Source: Neckera pumila | Taxonomy: Eukaryota > Streptophyta > Bryopsida > Hypnales > Neckeraceae | Direction of reading: 5' to 3' | NCBI GenBank assembly: GCA_963969595.1 | Contig: OZ018408.1 | Span: forward strand, 10,723,823-10,787,822 | Length of the DNA: 64,000 bases | Shown: positions 58,327-64,000 of the stretch, in pieces | Layout: every line of letters starts with the position of its first letter | Numbering within the stretch: position 1 is the stretch's first letter | The notes under the pieces: model-generated | What the model saw: the letters and a program-made list of their open reading frames with translations, nothing else | The model's database searches: none | Told to the model about the DNA's origin: nothing | Position numbers and translations under genes: made by a program

Positions 58327-58957
58327 CCCTAAATGCCCACAGCACCAAATTTTGGTGTCAACAAAACTTTGAAGTTAAATAAGACCTAACTAAGTTTTTA
58401 TTTTTAGTAGTTTATATTTTTGACAAATTCTTTTTGAAGTCTAGTTTTAGCATCAAAAATCCGATTTTGAAAGCAAATGACTATTATTTTTCTATTTAAG
58501 ATTTTGTGCAAGGGTAACCATTGCAATCTTGACTTTCCGTAATGTTTAGGGCTCTTGGAAATGAGCCTCAAATACACTAGATCTTGGAGAAAAAATCACA
58601 TTAGAAATTCATTTAAAAAAATATAGATTAGATTTTGAGAAGCTATAAATTGATTGGAATAATACATGTTAGGCCCTTCAACTTCATATTTTTTTGGTGA
58701 TCAATTTTTTAGATTTGACATGCAAAAAGAAAGCTGAAAGATTTTCATAGTTTTAACACCCTCATGATCAAACATTATAATCTTTCAATCCTACAATGAT
58801 ATTGTCGTATTTTCTATTCTTATGTGATTTCGAGCATGTCTAGTAATTTGTACGGTTATAATTAAAAAAAAAGTGATTCAACTTACCAAAATGTTGTTTT
58901 TTAGTTCAATTTAGAGCAAATTCCAAGAGCTCAAAACAGGCCTTCGGCATTTAGGGA
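58327..58957 (+). mobile_element. TTAA-flanked MITE, family D copy 3
   Basis: 631 bp between TTAA at 58323-58326 and TTAA at 58958-58961. Ends CCCCTAAATGCCCACAGCACC and GGCATTTAGGGA. The closing TTAA is also the opening TTAA of D4. Non-coding. Confidence 0.87.
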
Positions 58958-58961
58958 TTAA

Positions 58962-59598
58962 CCCCTAAATGCCCAAGGCACCCAAATCTGGTGTTTGCAA
59001 AACTTTGAAGTTAAATAAAACCTAACCAAGTTGCTATTTTTAGTAGTTTATATTTTTAGAAAGTTCTTCTTGAAGTCTAATTTTAGCACCAAAAGTCCGA
59101 TCTTGAAAATAAATGATAGTGTTTTTTCTATTCAAGTTTTTGTACAAGGGTACCCATTGCAAGCTTGACTTCCCGTAGTGTTGAGGGCTCTTGGAAATGA
59201 GCCTCAAATACACTAGATCTTGGAGAAAAAATCACATTCAAAATTCATTTAAAAAAATTGTAGAGCAGATTTCTAAAAGCCATAAATTGATCGGGGTTAT
59301 TCAAGTTAGGCCCTTTAACCTCATATTTTTTTGGTCACCAACTTTTTAGATTTGACTTGTGTAAAGAAGATTGAAAGATTTTTGCAGTTTTAGCACCCTC
59401 ATGGTCAAACATTATAATCTTTCACTCCATACGTGATATTGTTGTGCTTTCTTTTCCTATGAGATCTCTAACATGTCTAGTTTGAATTTGTACAGTTACA
59501 ATTAAAAAAAAATTGATACAACTTATCAAAATGTTGACATTCTGTTCAATTTAGAGCAAATTCCAGGGGGTCCAAAACAGGCCTTGCGCATTTAGGGG
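58962..59598 (+). mobile_element. TTAA-flanked MITE, family D copy 4
   Basis: 637 bp from CCCCTAAATGCCCAAGGCACC to GCGCATTTAGGGG; right flank CTAA (59599-59602). Same orientation as D3 and closely similar to it throughout. Non-coding. Confidence 0.85.
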
Positions 59599-59602
59599 CT
59601 AA

Positions 59603-60619
59603 GGAGCCAGATTTGCCAAAATATATGGACAACTATGTAGCCATGTAGCATTGAATCTATGATTAAGATTAAGATAGCCTTGTAGCATTGAATCTATGGA
59701 CGACTATGTACATGATCGTGTAATTGTGTTAAATTTTCAGAATTTGAAACAGGAACCAATCTGGGAACCTTGAAAGTTAGAACATGAATATATGAATTCT
59801 TTATATACGCTTCAGTATATGGAGCCAGATTTGCCAAAAGAATGAATACAAAGACTTACTACATACCTAAGACAGGAAATTGCTTCCATTTAACATGGCC
59901 TGATCACCAGTAGGATAGCACAGTCTCTATCAACCCAAGACCATGGCCATTGACACCAAATCAAGATTAAGTCATCAATCCAGGAATGAAGCGTTATCCA
60001 TGACTAAATCATTGAGTCCACAATTACAGCACAATCGGTCCATTTTTTTTAACACAAATGAAACGAAATTATTTGTATGGGAGTAAATTACTGCATGGCA
60101 GGAGAGAACACAGAAACAAAACAAGGACCGCAGATGACCACAAAAAGTGAGGAGGGAGAAAAGCAAGGCGACCACAGACAACCACAAAAAGGGAGGGAGA
60201 GAAGCAGGGTGCAGAGAGGCCCCTCCCGGCCTACAACAACACACGCAAAATGCCGGGACGCCACCGCTTGCACCTCATGCACGATCGATCATTGATTCAT
60301 GCCGGTCAAGTGCTCGAATTGATCCTCATCCAGGCCATTTCCAAAGCCTCAGCACACGTACATCTAAAGCTCAAGACACAGACATGCATCCATATCGCTT
60401 CAAGAAATTTTCAAACTTCAGATCATCTTTGCCGCAGCTTCAGATCCACCTTTCACGGAGCCTTATGAAAATTGAAAACACCTCTCCGAAAATACCTCTC
60501 ACCACAATAGATTTGAAAAACAAGTAATCACCTGCACAGTTCTTGCACCTCCATGACGATCAGCATTCGGACAGCATTCGAACCACAGCAGGTCTTCTCG
60601 GGAGAGTGCAACAGATTGT
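59603..60619. other. Non-coding with short repeats; GC-richer at 60080-60530
   Basis: GGAGCCAGATTTGCCAAAA occurs at about 59603 and 59820. GTAGCATTGAATCTATG occurs twice near 59645 and 59682. The plus frame 60147-60527 (126 codons) is rich in charged residues but resembles no family. Confidence 0.4.
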
Positions 60620-60812
60620 CGGAGCAGGGAAGGAGGGAGGGGGGAAGGAGGTCAGAGGGGCGCGAAGGAGGTCGGAAAGGGTAGCAGGAGGTCGTTCGGG
60701 AGGGGCAGGAGGTCATGCAGGGTTGGGGGGATGACAGAGGCCAGCCAGGGAACAGACCCCTCCATCCCTTTGTCATCCACATCGGAGCAATAGAGGGGTC
60801 AATCCCCCTTGG
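60620..60812 (-). repeat. Dispersed repeat L, copy 2 (inverted)
   Basis: Complement of copy 1: a purine-rich GGAGGTCG-type run followed by CCAGCCAGGGAACAGACCCC, CCATCCCTTTGTCATCCA and ATAGAGGGGTCAATCCCCC. Confidence 0.8.
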
Positions 60813-61252
60813 CCGATCTAGATGACCAGGGTTTCGGGAAATTTCTGAGGTTTACCAGCTAGTTTCCTCTAATTTCAATACTGAACCGGTTTCTCAAGAA
60901 ATGAGTCCCATTATTTTCTCTCTTTTCTATTCAAAATAGAAATTTTAGAACTTTTTCACCAGGTTTTAGCCGATGTTTTCAAATCACAACCGGTTTTTTT
61001 TCAATTCAACTAGCTAACTTTGAAATAGCTGCTGGTTCTTCCCGGATGTCCCACAAGTGAACAATTGGAACAGCATTCCACCAGTCAATGAGAATTGCAG
61101 CTTGGCAGTGCCGCAGAAGTGCAGATTGGCAGCTCATCACATCACCAATTCACCATCCCAATGCAGCCAAATCAGCTTGCCACGAGGCTCCAAAACTGCT
61201 CATTTAAGAGCTTGTCGATCTTTTTCATGTGTTCCCTTGGATGGGAATGTTT
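60813..61252. other. Spacer; right part resembles family G interior
   Basis: 61210-61252 (CTTGGATGGGAATGTTTTT) matches 62306-62332 inside family G copy 4. No gene recognised. Confidence 0.45.
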
Positions 61253-61256
61253 TTAA

Positions 61257-62180
61257 CCCCTAAAGGCCCAAGGCCTTTGTTTTGCCAAAAAACACCCAAA
61301 ACTGCCATTTTTTTAGCAAAGAGTGAAAAAAAATTAAAAATATTTTTTTTGCACATCTAACCGTAGGATATTACATCTAACTAGTATAAGAATGTGTGGA
61401 AAAAATTTCAGAATTTTTGACCGCATGGATTGCAAGATATCTACGTTTAAAGTGAAAAAAACAAGTTTTTCAGCACATTGTGGGACTAGATTTTTTTACT
61501 TTGAACATTTTTAACTTAAAATTTTTGCACTAATGAGATTTGAGCTCTGAATTTTTATAGTGGAGAATTGAGTTGAGAGTCTAGCAAAAAAAAAAAAATT
61601 CAAAAAAGCTTAATTTTCATTATTATAAAAATTGTTAAACAGAAGTATGTACAAGATAGAAGGAAACTCTAAAATATTAATATCTTTTATATGGAATTAA
61701 AATGCACTAATCCCAATGGTGAGATTGTTCTAGCAAAAAAACTAAACCACACAGAACTTTTTATTTTGAGGAATTATAAAAATTGCATTCAGAAATGAAT
61801 CCTACAAGCTTTTTTCTAATAAAATGCTCTAACTGCCCAAAAAATAAGATTGTGTATAACTTTCTCATAACAAATCCAAATGGAGTGAATCAAAGATTTC
61901 CAAATAGACAAAAATATTATCTATGGGGAAAAAAATGTAAAAAAAAAAAAAAAAAAAAAAATTGCAAATTTTTTTTGCTGCCTGCTCTCCCATGTTTTGA
62001 GCTTACTTGGGCATAACTTTTTTTCCCGGGCACCAATTAAAAAAAAATTATATTCCCACGAAGCTTATCAATTTTTCTATCTTCAAGAAAAATTTCAAAA
62101 GATCAGAACAAAAATTCAGCCCGTAGGTACCTGCCCGAAATCCCACTTGTCAGTTGAACAAACATTTGGGCCTTTAGGGG
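61257..62180 (+). mobile_element. TTAA-flanked MITE, family A copy 11
   Basis: 924 bp between TTAA at 61253-61256 and TTAA at 62181-62184. Ends CCCCTAAAGGCCCAAGGCC and TTGGGCCTTTAGGGG. Forward orientation, very similar to A6, A7 and A8. Contains a 22-bp A-tract. Non-coding. Confidence 0.88.
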
Positions 62181-62181
62181 T

Positions 62182-62298
62182 TAAGATAGGAGGCTCAGAA
62201 ATGGAGCATCTAAGGGCTTTTAAGATAGGAGGCTCAGAAATGGAGCATCTAAGGGCTTTTAAGATAGGAGGCTCAGTAAATGAGCTAAAAAGACCTTT
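62182..62298. repeat. Three 39-bp tandem units at a family G end
   Basis: Units start at 62182, 62221 and 62260 with TAAGATAGGAGGCTCAG. The first two are identical; the third runs on into the G element. They look like reiterated G termini. Confidence 0.92.
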
Positions 62299-62664
62299 TC
62301 CATGTATTTCTTTGGACGGGAATATTTTTAGCTCATTTTTCAGAAAAAGAGAAGTTCTTGAGGAATCTAATCCAAGTGGTTTTGTATTTTTCTGAGCATT
62401 TTTTAATTACTTATGAATTTTCAAACAAGTTAGGTAGTAGGTCCTATTTGTGAGCCTAAGTCTTACATAAATGGTTCACTTGCAATTCTAAATAAAAATG
62501 GGGAAAGCAAAGAGAATGATTGGCTCTTGCAATTAATAGTGCTTTTTTCTTTGATTCATTCAATGACTATACTAGTCAATTTCAAGAAGCAACTCATGTC
62601 TATTTCACAGCCATTTATAGGATCCATTCTTAATGCCCGCTATGTTTTATAGCCTCCTACCTTA
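62260..62664 (+). mobile_element. Family G MITE, copy 4
   Basis: 405 bp from TAAGATAGGAGGCTC to GAGCCTCCTACCTTA-type end (AGCCTCCTACCTTA). Contains the uninterrupted site CCATTCTTAATGCCCGCT that corresponds to the A2 insertion point in G2. Confidence 0.75.
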
Positions 62665-62997
62665 GCTCAAAGAAAAATAGATGCCAAATGTAACACAAGT
62701 AGTTTCATATTTTTCAAAGCATTATTGAATTACTTGTGAATTTTCAAACAAGTTGTGTTGTAGGCACCTATTAATGACCTTAGGGCTTCAGTTCCATAAA
62801 TTGTTCACTTGCAACTTGTATAGAAATATGAAAAAAGCAAATGAGAATGACTGGTTCTTGCAATAAATAGTACTTTTTTTCCTTGATCTGTTCAATGATT
62901 GTGGTGGTCAATTTAAAGACCACCTCATGTCCATTTAAGAGCTAATTATATGGGCGGTTTTTAATGCCTATGTGGATTTTGAGCCTCCAACTTAAAA
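62665..62997 (+). mobile_element. Family G MITE, copy 5 (tandem to copy 4)
   Basis: Follows copy 4 head to tail and matches its interior in order (TATTTTTCAAAGCATT, TGTGAATTTTCAAACAAGTT, GAGAATGACTGGTTCTTGCA). Ends GAGCCTCCAACTTA. Its left terminus is missing or diverged. Has TTAATGCC at 62961-62968. Confidence 0.65.
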
Positions 62998-63729
62998 TTT
63001 TAGATCAGTATTAGGTGAGCTTTCCAACTTCTCGTGTCTTCCATTCTTAGGGTGTCCTTGGTTGTGCTATGCGACGTGGCCCATATAATGGAAAGCAAGT
63101 GGTTCATTAGAGAAAAAAAGAGCCTTCTACAAGGCCTCCCCAGTTTGACAGTCAAGGCTATTTAAGGGAGGCATAGGGTGGCTAATGTTGTACAAAATTG
63201 CTGATAGATAAGGGTCACCATTTCATGTGAATTTTTTGAAGGCAAATAGTTTGAACTTGGGGTGAATATGATTATTTTAATATGTTTAATGGACATGAAG
63301 ATGAATCCATTGCTGGCAATTTCCATGAGATGAATCAATTGCTTCATTGACATTGACATTCATGGTTATTTTAATATATTTAGTGGCCTTGTGAACTCCT
63401 TTCACGTAGTTTATATAGTTGTAGCATTAATTTATCAAATTATTGTACATCTAAGTATGACTTCATTGTACCAAGTAGGGACTGGGCCATCATTACAAGG
63501 TTGCCTTGGCTACTATGCCATTGTCACAATCTTTACTATGACCAATCACATTTGTCTTGTACCAGCATTGCAAGGGTGCATGCAAATAGGAGATTGAGCC
63601 TGCTCAAATTACAAAAGGACAATTTTAAAGCAATTGGAGGGGTCCTTTAAGGAGAGCACTAAAGGCCCATTTGAGGGCTCACTTTAGTCTAAGCCGCAAA
63701 AGCAAACCTTAGTCTAAACCGCAAAGGCA
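62998..63729. other. Non-coding, nothing recognised
   Basis: Short frames without motifs; a direct pair of TTATTTTAATATATTTA-like blocks near 63270 and 63365. Confidence 0.45.
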
Positions 63730-63990
63730 AACCGTTCAATGCACTTAAGGTAGTCTCCACTATAAGCATCTCATGTCTTCCTCAAATCGATCCTATAATT
63801 AGCTTTGGAATAGATATGAGGTAGTCCTTAAATTGACCTCTTTAGCCATTGAGTGGATTGAATATAAAGTGTTATTTCTAGCAAGAGCCAATCATTCTCC
63901 TTGGTTTCCCCATATTTCTTACAAGTTATAAGAGAACAGATTTGGAGAGACCTACAATAGTCTCAAATAGGTGCCTATGATAGAAATCTT
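63730..63990. repeat. Dispersed repeat N, copy 2
   Basis: Same orientation and block order as 24850-25110 (CTCTTTAGCCATTGAGTGG, AAGTGTTATTT, ATCATTCTCCTTGGTT). Confidence 0.6.
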
Positions 63991-64000
63991 TGAAAATTTA

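Noticed and set aside
16092..62395. Recurrent small frames (for example with HNFCSRAPIEKK or FPHILILVRCKILRLDV)
   Set aside because: They recur because family A copies recur; frames are broken differently in each copy, so no selection for coding is visible.

Overview
The window looks like nuclear DNA of a land plant with a large, repeat-rich genome. The evidence is one intron-containing plant-type dioxygenase gene with a GC-rich coding sequence, set in about 60 kb of AT-rich DNA packed with short non-coding transposons, foldback elements and a decayed LINE. No bacterial operons, CRISPR array, rRNA or convincing tRNA was seen. A fern, lycophyte, bryophyte or gymnosperm would all fit; the sequence alone does not settle which.

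The only confident protein-coding gene is on the minus strand at 4970-7015. It has three exons and two GT-AG introns and encodes a 382-residue 2-oxoglutarate/Fe(II)-dependent dioxygenase of the gibberellin-oxidase type. Its presumed 3' UTR lies at about 4355-4969 and its GC-rich leader/promoter at about 7016-8110. Intron 2 carries a long, nearly perfect hairpin with 144-bp arms.

The rest is mostly mobile DNA. (1) At least 17 well-delimited copies in three non-coding families (A about 920 bp, D about 640 bp, C about 735 bp) start with CCC[C]TA, end with the inverted complement and sit between TTAA tetranucleotides. This is the piggyBac signature; one family C end, TTAACCCTAGAAAGAT, closely resembles the insect piggyBac terminus as I recall it. 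Related uninserted copies in the same window support TTAA as the duplicated target. (2) A heterogeneous set of MITEs shares the terminus TAAGGTA (families H, G, J). (3) A two-hairpin composite foldback element occurs twice with the same internal order (8783-10195 and 17687-19455). (4) A separate 880-bp foldback lies at 50869-51750. (5) There is a 5'-truncated L1-like LINE on the minus strand (about 31940-33790), a MITE with 81-bp internal tandem repeats (26043-26644), and several microsatellites.

Nesting gives a relative order: the TTAA elements are inserted into G, H and J MITEs, so they are younger than those hosts. One old family A copy (14184-15312) contains a GC-rich, palindrome-rich patch unlike anything else in the window. 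No transposase gene was found, so all of these elements look non-autonomous and depend on enzymes encoded elsewhere.
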